A DNA stretch of 64,000 bases from Desmodesmus armatus (GCA_007449985.2 VIIQ02000592.1:682001-746000); one strand, 5' to 3'; shown: positions 9,970-22,783, counted from the first letter of the stretch. Translations and numbers: made by a program. Notes: generated by a model not told the origin, from the letters alone.

Positions 9970-12900
9970 GTCGGACAGGCCAAATGGGCTTTACCATAGG
10001 GGCCATTTTTTGTCGACAGTCCGTCGCTGGATGTGGACTGTCTCGTCATGCTTGTAAGCTGATTCATGTGTGTAAGTGGGTCTGTCCTGCTCCTTGCTCT
10101 ACAGCACATGTGCAGGTTGCTGCTGCTGCTGCTGCTGCTGCTGCCACAACATCTCAAACGGCATGTGCTTGTTGAAAGTCAATGCCATTTGAGGTCATGT
10201 GGCAGCTACAACAGCAGCAGCTTGAAGGAAGGCGGGGCTGTGTGTTTGGGGGGTGGGGGGGTGGGGTGAAGTACTCATCTACTAGAAATGTTGAGGGCTC
10301 ACATGATGGTCCACCAGGCTAGTGTGGCTGGTATTTGCCAGCATCACGTCCACCTTTTCACTGTCACGTTGCATCCTGCCCTTGTGACTGACTCAGTTGG
10401 ACATGGATGTATCTGTGCTGCAGATGTCTCTGCGCTGCTGTTCTCCTTGCCGCGGTTCTGCCAGCGCAAGTCGAGCCAGCTGTGCAGGCACAGCTGCAAG
10501 CAACCGGTCCAGCAGCAAGCTTTGCTGGTGAGAAAATGCACTCCCAGCTGGCTTACCAGGGCCCCTGAAGGGGGGGGGGTATCGACGCAAGTTTCACAAC
10601 GGGCCCCGATACAGTGTGTATCCCTGCGTCCCGTCTCCCTCTCTCTTGCCCCCCTTTCCACGGAAGATCCCATTCTCTCCTCCTCGTCCGTCTTCAGCAG
10701 TGTGCACTAAGCACTAATAGGCAAGTCGTAAGCAGTACGCCGACTTGTGCATCGGGAACCGCCACCAATCCTTCCTGTGCTGCATCACGCTGTGCAGGCG
10801 CACCTGCACAGCATGGTGGAGCGTTGGGAGGCTCAGTAGCTGCCCCACACCTCATTCGGGCAGGCATCGAGCACAGTATGCGTTCAAAGGAAGGCAGGCA
10901 AGACCCCCCCGTCACCCCCCGAGCCAATGCAACAACAGGAAACTCCTTGACATGTTGGACCCAGCTTACAGCTCACGTACTGGTCAAACTTCCAGGTTGG
11001 GCGGGTGCATGAGCTGCTGGATGGGGCATGCCTGTCCTTGGAGGTTTGTTCTGGCACTCAGAAAGCTGGCACTCAGAAAGGGGACAAGTGCTTGTCGTGA
11101 CGGCCTGTTGCGCACGTAGATATTGCATGGCATGACAGTTTGTGGTGATGCTGGGTTCAATAACAACCAATTAGTACTGCAGGCTGCCGGATGGGCCCTC
11201 ATGGCATGTGCTACAGGGGGGTTGTTGGGGCCAGATGCTGCAGACTCTGGCAAGGCACGGGGACGTTTTGCAACGTTGGAGGCAGGCATAGGTCACACTG
11301 CCCACTGAATGAAATGAGGTGCTCAGACCTGCAGCTGTAGCACAAAGCATCACCTTCCCTTCATCGGCATACTCAGTCTGTGAGCCATGGCCACGTCTGC
11401 ACCAACTCTGCCTGCGTACCCACCAGTACTCCTCCACTCTGTGTCTGCTTGTGGTTGTTGCTGTTGCTGCTGCTGCCACTGCTTTTTGGTTATGGTGCTG
11501 TGTGCGTTCTTCTCAACATCGCCTGCCCCGCCCCACCCCATGATGGCCACCCCTACAATTGTATTGCTGCTCAGGTACTGGTTGCAGCGTGCTGCACCAG
11601 CCACAACCACGTTTCGAGCAGGCTGCTGGCAGGCGCAGTGTGCTTTGGCTGCCCACTGCATGCAGTGAAGGGTAAAGGCTTGGCTGAGAGCGGACAAACA
11701 GTGAGGGGGCGTGAGTGGCTGAAATCAAAGCAGACGAGGCTTGCAAGGATCCTCTTAGGAGGGAGTGGGGAGGGGCTATCAAAGCAGCAGTGCTCGAGCT
11801 CGAAAACTGCTCTGATAGCTCCTCCCCCCTCCCCCCTTGAGGTGGCCTCCATGGAGGGCCTCGCTTGGGTGCAGCTCAGCTGGGCCAGGTAGGGTGCCGG
11901 GAGCACTTGACCTTGAGGATGGCTAGCGTCCCTGCATCATGTTTCCTCTCCCCCGCACCTGTGCCTCCTACATGTCCAGGCTGACTGCACAGACTCGGCA
12001 TGTGCAATGAGTATGCGGCATCATGCATCAAGTGCAGCGCCGTTCAGACTGGCATAAGCTGTAGGGCTTCAAGAAATGCCATTTGCATGTGCTGCACTAC
12101 TAGGTGTGGGCAGGTGCAGCAATGTATCAGTTGGGAACTCCTGCAACGGCAATCACCCAGCGTGCAGCTCACGTGGCTGCATTGGCCCCTGCTGATGGGT
12201 CACATGAGCTGTTCGGTTGGTGGCTGCCCATGTTAGGGCTCCGGCAATGAGTCACCCACTGCCCACCTCAGCCACTGGGAACTCTAGGCAGTTAACGTGT
12301 TGCCTATGTGTTGTCAGCTACAAAGCAGGCAGTGATGTTCTTGTTGACTTGCAAAGGACCAATGGTGCCACAAATGTCACACACAGTTTCACGAGCACTC
12401 CAGTGTATGCAGCAGAGAGCCGGCAGGCTTTGCATAAGCTGTGGCGGCAGACAAGGGTGCAATGTTCAGCATACAGCACGAGTTTTGGTGGGCTGGGTTT
12501 TTAGGGACCCCAACGTAATGGAATCAATTGAAAACCGAGGCAATGCGTCACACGTGATGTCAGTCTTGCCCTACACTATAACATGCCCCCCCCCTTACAA
12601 GGCTGCTACATAGGTATCAGTCGCGTGTTGTGCACCACTGCTAGAAAGCAGCTTGCGGTCCTGCCCTCAGGTTCTCAGTCTAGCAGCATGAGCGCCCCTC
12701 AACGTGCAGACTGAGACCGTGCGGGGAAGAACCGCAATGCCTTGGCACTGGGCATGCCGTGCATGTTGGTGTTCAACAGCTAGTGTGTAGGTGCCCTGGC
12801 ACAGCGCCCATGTCTATGTTTATCAGCCGCCATCCCATGTGTGCATGCCCTTGACTATGCCGTGCACTGTGCAGGTAGCAGCATGCCGCATCACGCATGA

Positions 12901-15900
12901 TGCTGCTGTCTAGCCATGGCCCGGCAGTGGCCCCCGGGGGCCGACTTTGAGCCATTGATTGCCCTAGTGCCTCTGATCAGGCTTTTTACGCCCCTGAAAG
13001 CTGCTGCAGCCCTGCTGGTTGGTGCGATGCAGATGCGAGCGAGCTTTGCTGCAGGGGGCAGCTTTTCCACCTCTGCAACAACAGGTTGGTGTTGCACATG
13101 TGAACAAGCTTTCCCTCGAGGCATGGTTGGGTCTTGTTTCCTGCAAGCAGCCAGGGGAGATCGCTGCTTGCTTTCCACCCCTCCGGGCCATCTGCATTGC
13201 ACGTGGTTGTGATTGGCACCACTGTGCCTGAGTGGTATGCTGTGTGTGTTGAAGTTGCCTTCAGTGTCTCGTAGCACATTCTCAACCTTGACAACAGTGG
13301 TGGGGGTGCTACGGGCATATGTCAACGCACACCATGTTTTGAAGTACCAAGTATCTACGTAGAACTCTTCAGCCGGCATGTGTCCAGCTGTCCCATAGCG
13401 GCTGCGAGTTGTGCCACGGCACTCTCATCCACCCCTTGGCAGACAGTGATCAGGTGTCAGGCCTAAGACGGTACTACTGTCTTTTCTGCTAAAGTGAAGT
13501 CCGGGCAGGGGGGGTGCGGACTGTGCAGCAGGGTGTGGACGTCTACAAATCAAGTTGTCCTGAGTACCAATCCAACTTGGATAGGGCATTGAATGCCCTA
13601 CTAGGGTTGACTACACCATGTTACACCATGCACGTGTACACCGTTGCCATCTTGCCTCCCTTTGTGTGCATTTCCAGGCACGCATCATGTGCATGCAGGG
13701 GACATGTCCTGACATGTGAGGCTGTACAGCCTCATGAGGGCCGGTTATGTTTTGAGGTGGATGCTGCCGCCGAGACCGTCTGCAAAGAATCTGCAGGTGG
13801 CTCACGACGGCGCCACCCCACACCAGACCATCCAGCCCAGGTGGCATGCAAACCACCGATCTGGACTCTACTAAAGCTAGTAGAACAACAAGTTGTTGGC
13901 TCAACAGCTTGGAGCTGTTGTTGTGTTTGGCACCAGGGCCATCTGTTCAGTGGTTGAAGGGATGTGACTCACACGTTGGACATGTGCAGGCAGCTGCAGG
14001 CTGTGTGGTCAAGCCATGCATGCATGCATGCATATATGGCAGTGGCAGTGGCTGCAAGCAACATGCAGACACTCCTTGCTTCAGCGTCTCCTTGCGTCAG
14101 CACTGTGGCGTGGCAGTGCCTTCTGTTGTTCCCAAGCTGCAATGGTTGGGGATCTACAGACGGCAGCACCCCGCCAGAGCACCCTGACCCGTTGGCATGC
14201 AGCAGGCGTACGTCAGCAGGCGTACGTCAGCACCGTACTGTGACAGTAGCAAAGATGATCAGCTGGGGCATGTTCTGCCTCCCCCGCCCCTTGCAAACCT
14301 TATGTACCGTAGACATGCTGGTGTACCATACCGTGTGTGACATTTTCATTCGATCCTGTTGCACAACTGATGTGCTTAGCTGCGCAGCGTGCATGCAGAG
14401 AGACAGAGACCCGGACTGTACACGGCATGTGCTGACCGGAATTGCGGACCCGCTGGTCTGCCTGTTGCTGTGCACTTGTCCTGCAGGTTTCAGGTTGCAT
14501 GACCCGGCAACACTTTGAAGATGCGGCACTGGCGTGAGACTATATGCAGCAGCTGGTGTGGGCTGCCATGAGGTCACACGTAAGTGGGTCTGGTTTGGAA
14601 CTTTCAGAACTGGCAGCTTGCTTTACAGACATTGCGGAGGGGCTCTGACAGGCTACAGGCACTCCAGGCACTGCTGCTGCCATTTCCACCCTTTTGCACT
14701 GCGGAAAGCGTTATCCTGACATCCAATTAGCACACGGGCTGTGCAAGGCTGTGCAGGGCCTATGCTGCTTGCTGCTGTGGTGATGCACTGAACATGTGTC
14801 CTGCTGTCGGTGTGTTGCAGGCTGTATGAGAGGCCCCAACTGGACTCCAACTGGACAACAGCTCGGAGCTGTTGGTCTTCGAGCCAAGGAGCCTGATATC
14901 AGCAAGGTCCATGAGCTGGATACATAAGCCAGGCTGCAACATTTGTTGCGTTGGTCGACCTGCTGGGGCTGGCAATCAGTTGTGTGTCGCACTAAGTATC
15001 ACAAATGTAACACAAGCCTCAAGTTGATCACTGCTGTACATATCCAGAGTGTGGTGCTGGCCTTGAAGCACCGCATTTCAAATGCGGTTCCCCCATCAGA
15101 GTGTGCTTGGACACATGTTGTGTCCGCAACAACCACTACCTCAACCCCAAGAAAGCTTGCGCATGCGCATGCACTTCTTTCTGACAGCCATGGCATGACG
15201 GACGGTGGGTTGCATGATTGCAGGGTTGCACAACATATTGCTTTTGCTCATGGACACATCAGCATGTCGACACTCAAAGTCGCTACAGCCAATACACCTA
15301 CACCCAGGCAAAGATGTACACGACATGGCAATTACCAAGGCAGCGCAACTCACAACTCCTCCCAAACAGTTTGGGACGCTGAAGGTTATGCAACACCTGG
15401 TGAAACAAACACAGCAGTACCGCTAGCAGGGGTTCACTCGGAGTGCTGGCATATGAAAGAAACGCTGAGGGTCTGGGCGGATGAACAGGCAGGACTACAC
15501 AACAGGCAGGTACTACACAACATGCACGTACTAGGGGTACAGTGTGGTACATGCTGGCTGAAGCATGACAGATGCTGCCGGACCACAGCATGGCAGGCGC
15601 TGCACAGCGACCACAGAAGCCACTGGCAAACATGCCTATTTGTGCCTAACAATCCTCACAACAGCTGCTGCAACACAGGCAGCACCAAGCAGCAGCACCA
15701 AGCGAACAGGCATGAGCCGGGCTGCAAGGTTGCTGTGTGCAGCCACCGAGGCAGTTGCCACTGTTGACTCCACGTTGCACTCTAGCAGTTTGGCTTGCAG
15801 CTGTTGCCACACGTCTGGCGGAGAACCTGCAGGAGCCTGCAGCACCAACAGTGCACATGGTGTGGGTCAGTAGAAAGAAAGAAAGTGTGGGTAAATAGTC

Positions 15901-16138
15901 CACTGCTCATGCTTAGCAAACCCAGTTTTCATCAAGGGCCATGAACGCAAGTTGGCTCAGAGTCTGACAATGCCCACTCAGCATCAAGCTTTTTGCACAA
16001 CTGTATGCAGGTGGCACACTGACTGGCTCGGCTCTAAGTTGTCGATGAAGCATGCGCCAACTTTGTTGTGGCATGTGCTGCAAGCAGCCAGTCCAACAAC
16101 TGCCGTTGACAGAACACCAGCCCGCCGCATAGTCTCAC
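9970..16138. other. Gene-poor region with scattered short repeats
   Basis: About 6 kb with no gene I can support. It holds a CTG run (about 10118-10144), a single relic arm of the foldback repeat (11193-11243), a CT-rich segment (about 11810-11840), and a minus-strand open frame at 12891-13379 whose N-terminal part looks protein-like but is unrecognised. The last few hundred bases may contain a final exon of the F-box/LRR gene, because that gene's coding sequence runs into a splice donor at 16138. Confidence 0.4.
11193..11243. repeat. Single diverged arm of the foldback repeat
   Basis: GGGCCCTCATGGCATGTGCT then ACAGGGGGGTTGTTGGGGCC and AGATGCTGCAG match the left arm of the element at 9707-9765 with scattered changes. 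No partner arm lies nearby, so this is a solo or decayed copy and shows that the sequence is dispersed. Confidence 0.7.
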
Positions 16139-17683
16139 CTTGTTTACAAGCCGGATAACACCATCAGGCGCAAGGGGCTCCACAGGACTCCTGTGTGCGG
16201 CACACTCAAGTAGCGCCAGCTGCTGCAGGTTGGTCAGACCCGGCACATCGCTGATTCCCAGCGGGTACCAAGCAGCAACATGCAGCTTACGCAGCCCAGT
16301 AAGCTGCCACACTCCCCGCGCCACACACGCGAAGTCCCCTCCTCGCAGGTGCAAGCTGGTCAGGCTCGGCAGCTCCTGTAAGGACTCTATCGGGTACCGT
16401 GCCACTGCCGCGGTCTGACCGTCACTGCTGCTGCGCTTTGTCCTGATGGATGGTACCCCATAGTCCTCATGTATTGATAGGTGAAGCTCCTGTAGCCCTG
16501 GGCACACTTCTGGTAGCCTCTGCAGTGGAACCGGGCTGCAGAAGAGGACCTTGTCAAGTGAGGCAGGTGCTGGTCCAGTGGCAGAACATAGTCCCACAAG
16601 TTCCCTGACGTTGACACGGCAACGGATGTCAGGCTGAGGTGCGCCAGTTTGCTGCTCGCTGTGAGAGAGCGCAAGGCTTCTGCTGGTGCTGAAGCTGTAG
16701 CGGATGCACTGATGGAGAGGTAGGTGAGCTGAGTGTGGACTGCCAGGGTTTCAAGCAGCGCAGGGAAGGTCCTATTGTCAAAAATATTCAGGTGGAAGTG
16801 CTGCAGCTGGGTGAAGCTGGCCAGCACACTGGCTTGTTGCATGCCAGGGCATTTCACCAGCTTTAGGCGCTGGAGGGCTGAGAGCTGCTTCATCCAAGGC
16901 GTCGCTGCCTGTGTGTTGATATGACTGAAGCTGAGGGATGTAAGGTTTCGTAGCGCATGCACGGAGCCTGCTAGCGCTGCTGCTGTCAGAGCAGGCGCTG
17001 GGGCGGTGCGTGTGTGCAGGGGGCACACCAGGGACAGGCGCTGCATGCTGCTGAACTTCCTGAGGTGCGGAAGTGCAGCAGCTATCAAGCCACCAGTGCT
17101 GTCGTCATGCAAAGTGAGCTTGGTCAGCCCCTGTAATGCTGTTGACCGCATGAAGCTGCTCACCAAGCTCCCTGACCGGCCCCACAGTCCCCTGCCAATT
17201 CTGATATCTTGCAGGGGTGGTGGGAGCAGTAGGGTTGCTCTTGGAATGTAGCAGGAAGTCAACGCAAGCTTGATGAGGTTTGATAAGCCCTGCAAGCTGG
17301 CTGTGCCACCAGATCCTGGCAGCTCCAGCTTTAGCTGCTGGAGGTCGAGCTGTTGAAGGTTGCTGCATGGCAGGACTGTAAGGTCCAGCTCTGGCATGGC
17401 GGGAAGGGCCACCAGTAGCTTGCAGTCTGCTGCACTGACCTGCAGGCTTGTCACGTGGGGGTGGTAGGTGCCACCTACCAGTGGATAGCCATGACTTCAG
17501 GGACTGGACTTTGGGCTCGGCGCCTGATAGCTGCACCGTGGTCGTTGCTGCGGCTGCTGCCGCTGCCCAGCTCTTGCAGACCAAGGCACAATGTTCCAGC
17601 CTATCTGTCTGGCTCACATGCAGAATGACTTGTGTGATGAGATCTGGTGGCAGCTTGGCGAAGCTGGCGCTGCTGCTGTCCAT
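16139..17683 (-). CDS. F-box/leucine-rich-repeat protein, reading frame broken twice
   Basis: The ATG at 17683 opens a frame with an F-box at the N-terminus (LPPDLITQVILHVSQTDRLE, then CALVCKSW), the part that would bind SKP1 in an SCF ubiquitin ligase. Leucine-rich repeats follow (for example LQQLDLQQLKLELPG, LTSLSFSHINTQ, LPSLTSLHLRGG), the likely substrate-binding part. The LRR frame is not continuous. Codons shift by one base near 17480-17500 (one base too many) and shift back near 16560 (one base too few), so the first and third parts share a frame. Intervals at the breaks are too short for ordinary introns. The third part ends at an AG/GTGAGACT donor (intron from 16138), so at least one more exon probably lies below 16138; I could not place it. 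This is either a recently damaged gene or one with two sequence errors. Confidence 0.65.
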
Positions 17684-18508
17684 GTTGATCTCAGCAAGAG
17701 CGCTACAGCAACACGCTCAAAAGACGAGGTTAGGTTGCGAAGCACAAGTAGTTATACAGCGTGATCAATATTGACATTTATGTGCTGTGTTCCGATTGCC
17801 GACTGCCGTTCGCGCGACATTCCTTCCAACGTTGGCTGCGGGCTGGGTGACCGACTTGCCCGCGAAGTGGCGAACGAGGTCGGCGTCGCAAGTGTGCGCT
17901 GAGCGAGGGACAATTCTTGAGCTGAACAGCCCGCAACAACCTGGTAGGCAGGGTCCTGCAGCCAACCTAGCCAGCACCAACATGATCTGGCCAAACCCAG
18001 CTACCACAGCTTGAAGTCCGCATTGTGCCTTAGAGACTTCTTTCAGCATTCTAATTGGCATTACCAGCACCACGAACAAGAGCAGTGTCACCTGACACTT
18101 GAACACACTCACGCGCCTGCTGCACAAACGGCTCAGCAGCGAAGCGTTCCCTGCTGTAGTTGTGTGCACAACTGTCTGGGATGCAGGCATATTCTCAAGA
18201 CCTGCCACCACTGATGGAAGCACCCCCCAAACTTGAGCGCGACAACCACCACAAACGCCACCATAACTGGTATACAGAGGTGCACAGCAATGCACGACAG
18301 CACTGCGGGCCTGCGCCACTCACACAGAGGTGCTTTGTGCACCCAACAAAGCACAGATCACCTCACAAAACGATCAGCTACTGCAACAGAACTGCAGCTG
18401 TGTGTGATGAACAAACTGATGTACATGTAGAGCATACGCCAACAAGGATGTGACTGATCCTTCCATCACCATCAAGTAGCTTGTGCAGCTACTCTCAGTC
18501 CACAGCCA
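17684..18508. other. Spacer between two minus-strand genes
   Basis: This holds the promoter side of the F-box/LRR gene and the 3' side of the plastid coiled-coil gene. No further gene is supported. A GCGCGACATTCC-type stretch at 17810-17900 is richer in CG dinucleotides than its surroundings and may be the promoter. Confidence 0.35.
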
Positions 18509-20272
18509 TCACTTGCTGTCGCTGCTCTTAGTGCCGTCTTCTGCTGCCAGCCCTGCCCGCTGCTCCAGCACCTTCATCAGTGCGGTTCGCTCATTGACGG
18601 CATTGACACCCAGCAGCAGCCCCAGCACAGTGTACAGGCCGTCAAGGCCTAGGCTGGGGTCTGCTGTGCTCAGATCTGCAGCAGCAACACACAACAATCC
18701 ACAAGGTACCGGTCGCAAGCGTCATCACATCAAGAGCGTTGCAGCCGCTAACCACGGACAGGATAGAACACGACTGTCACCCTGTATTGCCAGGCCCACA
18801 CTTGCTGCGGGACTTTCCCAGGCCTGTACATGCAGTCTTGTCAGCCTCCCCTTCTGCTGCACACACCACACCGCTCGCCATACCTTGCGCCACCACCACC
18901 GCCAGCACAGCTGCCATGGCCCCAAACAGGTACATCCTGAAGGGACTGGACACCTCCTCCTCAGCAGATGACGTAACTACTGCCGCAGCCTTGCGCGCAG
19001 CCGCAGGGTCCGATGGCGCTCGTGACCTTCTGCTGCCGCTGCTGCCTGCTGCTGCGCCGCTGCTGCCAGCCTCCTGCTGCTCCTCGTCGAGGTCTGGCTC
19101 ATAGAGGTTTTTGAAGAAGAGACCTTGGCTGCGGGCTGATGCAGTGGCCGCCTCAAAAGCCCGCAGGTCTGCCTGGTCAGCCTGTTGGGCAAGCACAGCA
19201 CAGCACAGCATATGGGCAGAACAATCATGCTGTACGTGCACATGTCCCACCATCCTGGGAACTGCTGATGAGCTGCTGACACCGCAGATTGTATGTATGC
19301 ACCTGCCGAGCACTACTCAGAGAATTGATGCATGGTCTACACTCGAGACCGGCATGTCAAGACTCCATTGCGGCAAGTCAAACACAGCATGCTGCAGTAA
19401 TGTCCCTGTGCATCTGCAGAAAGGTGCCATTGCTGCATGCAGTGCTTTGGCAGTGTGTACCTTGATTTGGTCCTTGATCTGCTGCAGCTGCTCTTCAAGC
19501 TCATTGAACTTGTCATTGGCCTCAGACTGCAGGGGCAGCAGACGCACAAGCCGTTACATACTCTGTGACTGCAACACTGGCACAGTCATGATGTTCATAC
19601 AACTGTACAACTGGCATGCAAGGCTCGTTCCGTTGCCAGCAACACGCCGTGCACAGGCTGTACATGGTCACTGCTGTGCTACCCCTGCAGACTGCAGGTC
19701 ATCCGTCACTGAATGTGCCCAGATCGTTGGACCTGCATGCAAGTGCTGTTCTGTGCCACTTGCCAGGCTGGCCTCACCAGGACTCGTGAGCTCTCCAGCT
19801 CTGTCCGAAACTTCTCTATGCCCAGCTCAGCGTCCAGCTGTTCGATCAGCTGCATCAGCACACAGCGCCAGCACGCATGCAGCAGCAAGGCAGCAGACCC
19901 ATGGGTGCACTGCCTACAGTCTGCCTTTGAGGTTGGTTGGTTGACAGCTCAGCGTGCAGGTACAGTCAGCATGCAACATACCTCATCACCGATCTGCTTC
20001 ATCTCCTCTGCTTTGCCCTTCAGATCCTCCTTTATCTCCTCCTTGAGGGTCTGAGTTTCTATCTGCACGCGCAGCTGCTGCATGAGCACCTCCTGCAGGT
20101 CTTCATTGCCCTCCACTCCCTCAAACTCGCTGCTTTCCTGGGGGGTTGCCCATAACGGGCGTGTGTGAAGTCTTCTGCGTGGAACGAAGTTTCTAGGAAG
20201 GCTCCTGCTCACAGTTAAGGGCCTGCTGGGTGCTGCGAAGCTGTGTGGGTGGTGGACACACTGCTGTTGCAT
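18509..20272 (-). CDS. Predicted plastid-targeted coiled-coil membrane protein, 5 exons, 297 aa
   Basis: Exons are 20272-19982, 19849-19778, 19526-19461, 19181-18884 and 18675-18509. All have GT-AG borders, phases fit at every junction, and the total is 894 bases including TGA. The first 40 or so residues are rich in Ser, Arg and Pro with few acidic residues (RSLPRNFVPRRRLHTRP), like a chloroplast transit peptide. Next comes an acidic, strongly helical region (LQEVLMQQLRVQIETQTLKE, then three short helical exons such as FNELEEQLQQIKDQI), then the conserved-looking FFKNLYEPDLDEE. A hydrophobic segment (about 224-242, YLFGAMAAVLAVVVA) and a second one (about 255-269, GLYTVLGLLLGVNAV) suggest a thylakoid or envelope membrane anchor. 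I do not recognise the family. The gene is divergent from the TMEM205-like gene, 550 bases away. Confidence 0.8.
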
Positions 20273-20822
20273 GTTGGACAGTGGTGCAAGGTCTTTGAGG
20301 GGTGCACCTACAACAGCAAAAGGTGTGAAATGTTCTAATAAGGTGCTATGTGTCTTGCAAGCGACAAGCTGGTAACCACGCACAGGTGTGTTCAACAGAT
20401 CAGTGGTTGAGCTGAGTTATGTAATCACATGTAACGGTACTGACTAGAGCTTTGAAATTGACTTCATTGTCAAAAATGTTGCCTACTGTATGCTGTCGCA
20501 GTCGTGTGTGCCCGATCGTATTCAAGTCAGGTGAACGATCATCAGACCGAGACCACAAAGCAGACAGTTTGAGAATGCACGCCCTTGCGGCCAAGCAGAC
20601 AGCTTGTCACCAGGTCTTCAAGGCTTGCGCACCCAGGTGCGCTGTGTATGGAGACTGTGTGGGGGTGACGGTGGCCAGCCTGGCCACACATGTTTGCTTT
20701 GTGTACATCATGAAACCAGCCCGAGTCGTGCAGGAAAGGGCGGCACAAGTGAATCAGCCATATTTGTGTCTGTGATTGAGCTCATCACATGTATCATGTG
20801 GTTGTGGGCCTGCAGGAGCATC
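20273..20822. promoter_or_regulatory. Shared upstream region of two divergent genes
   Basis: About 550 bases separate the start codons of the plastid coiled-coil gene (-) and the TMEM205-like gene (+), so promoters of both must lie here or nearby. An acceptor-like CCTGCAG at 20812-20818, just before the ATG at 20823, suggests an intron in the 5' leader of the rightward gene. No clear TATA box was found. Confidence 0.45.
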
Positions 20823-22783
20823 ATGGCCACACCCGTGCAGAGGAAGGGTGTGACTGCAGCTGCGGCCGCTTCAGCGGGAGGCAATGAGGACGTGCAGGGC
20901 GCCATGCTGGAGCCTTCAGTGGCCAACACATCATGGGTACGGTGCACGCCATGCGCAGGCACAGCACTCAGCAACAAGGCCAGCTTTGCTGCTTCACACT
21001 GATGTTGCTTGGTGTTTTCCTGCAGGCTCGTGCCCTGGGTGTCGCAGCTGCTACTGCTGGTGTGGCCTACTCCACCACAGCCATGCCAGCACAGGGGGCA
21101 CACTTCCTGCACCTCATCATGTATGCCATCTGGCTGGTGAGTGTGTGTGGCACAGCCATACAGCTGGACATGAGCAGCTGGCGGACTTTCACAGCCTGCA
21201 GTGTGCACGCAGTTGCTGCTGGGCAAACGTATGAGCTGGGATTGCCTACTGTATGAGCATGTTCAAACATACAGAGGTTCTGCTGAACTATTGGAAACGC
21301 CAACGCACTGATTGTGCCAAGCATGTGCTGGGCGCACAAAAGGCATGCGGCTGAACCAAGCTTGTGCATGCATGCATGTGCTGTGCAGGGAACCAACGTG
21401 TGGAACTCCTTCTTTGTGGGTGAGTCGTTGCATGCTGACGCAGGAAACTCTGCATGCATGTTTTGACAAGCTCAGACTGTGCACATTTGCCTGGCTTGCA
21501 TGATCAGGACAAATAGATCACCTGTCTGTGGACTGTGCCAGCATCGATGATGATATCACCCAGCAGCACTGCCCTCTCGCCACACACATCCTATGCAACC
21601 CACACGTTGGGTGCTCCCTTACAACACACGCGCTCCCTTACAACACAGCTGTATCGTGCTGCTGCAGGCTTGACAATGTTCAAGAACATGCCTCGCCAGA
21701 CATTTGGCAAGGTGCAGAGCAAGTTGTTCCCCATGTGAGTGTGCAGGGCATGGTGCTGGCCCAGCATTTCGGGGGGGGGGATGCTAGGAGGAGCCGCAGA
21801 TGTCCAGGAGTGAGCAGCAGCATAGCAGCCAGCAGCGCACACGTCACTGGGTCTTTTTGCGCCAAAGTCTGCTGTGAAAAGCAAAGTCTGTTGCGAAAGG
21901 CTGTTGCATGGCTGGCGCTTCAACAACCTGGCCCCTCAACATGCTAGCGGCTGGGCAGGTCAAGTTGTATGTGGCTGGAGTTGCCTTGCCCTCTACTCAA
22001 TTGTGCCTGCTTGTGTCACACTTGTATGTTGTCTCACACCGCATGGTGTTCTGATTTGTTGCATGCCGGCAGGTACTTTGCCCTCACCACAGGCTGCAAC
22101 CTGGTGCTGCTGGGCTCCTTGTACCTGGCCCAGGGCGGCGCGGCAGCAGCACCAGCCAACGCAGTCAGCACACTCGCAGTTGCAGCAGCAGCATCAATCG
22201 GCAACTGGCTGTTCATCGAGCCTGTGGCCACCAAGCTGATGTTCCAGAGGTATGACATTGAGAACAAGCCCCAGAAGACGGATGCTGATCAGGCGGAGAT
22301 CAAGAGCTTGTACAAGCAGTTTGGCAAGTGGTGAGTGCTGTTAGAGGGCTGTTGGCACGTATGCCGCACACTGTGCAGCTGCTTGAGGTGGTCACGTGCT
22401 GTTTCCTTACTTCACCAACGAACACAGCACCACTCGGGAGGCGGGCACTGTCCTGTTTGTGTGGCACTACTAGCTTAGGAGGTGTTGTATCATGCTATTC
22501 TTGGGCAGGTGCCGCTGGCATCACACTACTAGTTGCAGAGGCAGGTGCCGCTGGCATCACACTACTAGTTGCAGAAGCACTTGCTGTGGTCCACTCTAAG
22601 TTATTATCAGCACCCAGTTGACAGTTTCCGCTTTCCACTCGTCCTCTGACACCATGTGTGTTTCCCGCTCACCTTCTTGACGATTGCAGGCACGGCATCA
22701 GCTCCCTCAACAACCTGGTGGTCCTAGCAGCTGCAGTCGCATACGGCTGGATCCTGGCTGGCCGGATCAGCCTGGGCCTGTGA
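20823..22783 (+). CDS. TMEM205-like (DUF4149) integral membrane protein, 6 exons, 224 aa
   Basis: Exons are 20823-20936, 21026-21136, 21389-21419, 21668-21734, 22073-22330 and 22690-22783, 675 bases in all, with GT-AG borders and consistent phases. The joined protein shows the family signature in order: HFLHLIMYAIWLG, NVWNSFFVGLTMFKNMPRQ, FGKVQSKLFPMYF, TTGCNLVLLGSLYL, the conserved EPVATKLMFQRYDIEN, then LYKQFGKWHGISSLNNLVVL. About four transmembrane segments are visible. Members of this family in plants and animals are small endomembrane proteins of poorly known function (human TMEM205 has been linked to cisplatin tolerance). Length is normal for the family. The residue before YFALTT is Met where relatives usually have Lys. 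The N-terminal 38 residues are Ala-rich and not conserved. Confidence 0.92.
22505..22576. repeat. Two tandem copies of a 36-base repeat in an intron
   Basis: Two nearly exact copies starting GCAGGTGCCGCTGGCATCAC lie at 22505 and 22541, inside the last intron of the TMEM205-like gene. Confidence 0.9.

Noticed and set aside
11380..11892. 170-codon open frame with a Leu-rich hydrophobic run that could suggest a membrane protein
   Set aside because: The hydrophobic run is encoded by a CTG/TGCTGC simple repeat and the rest is unrecognisable, so a real membrane protein is not supported.
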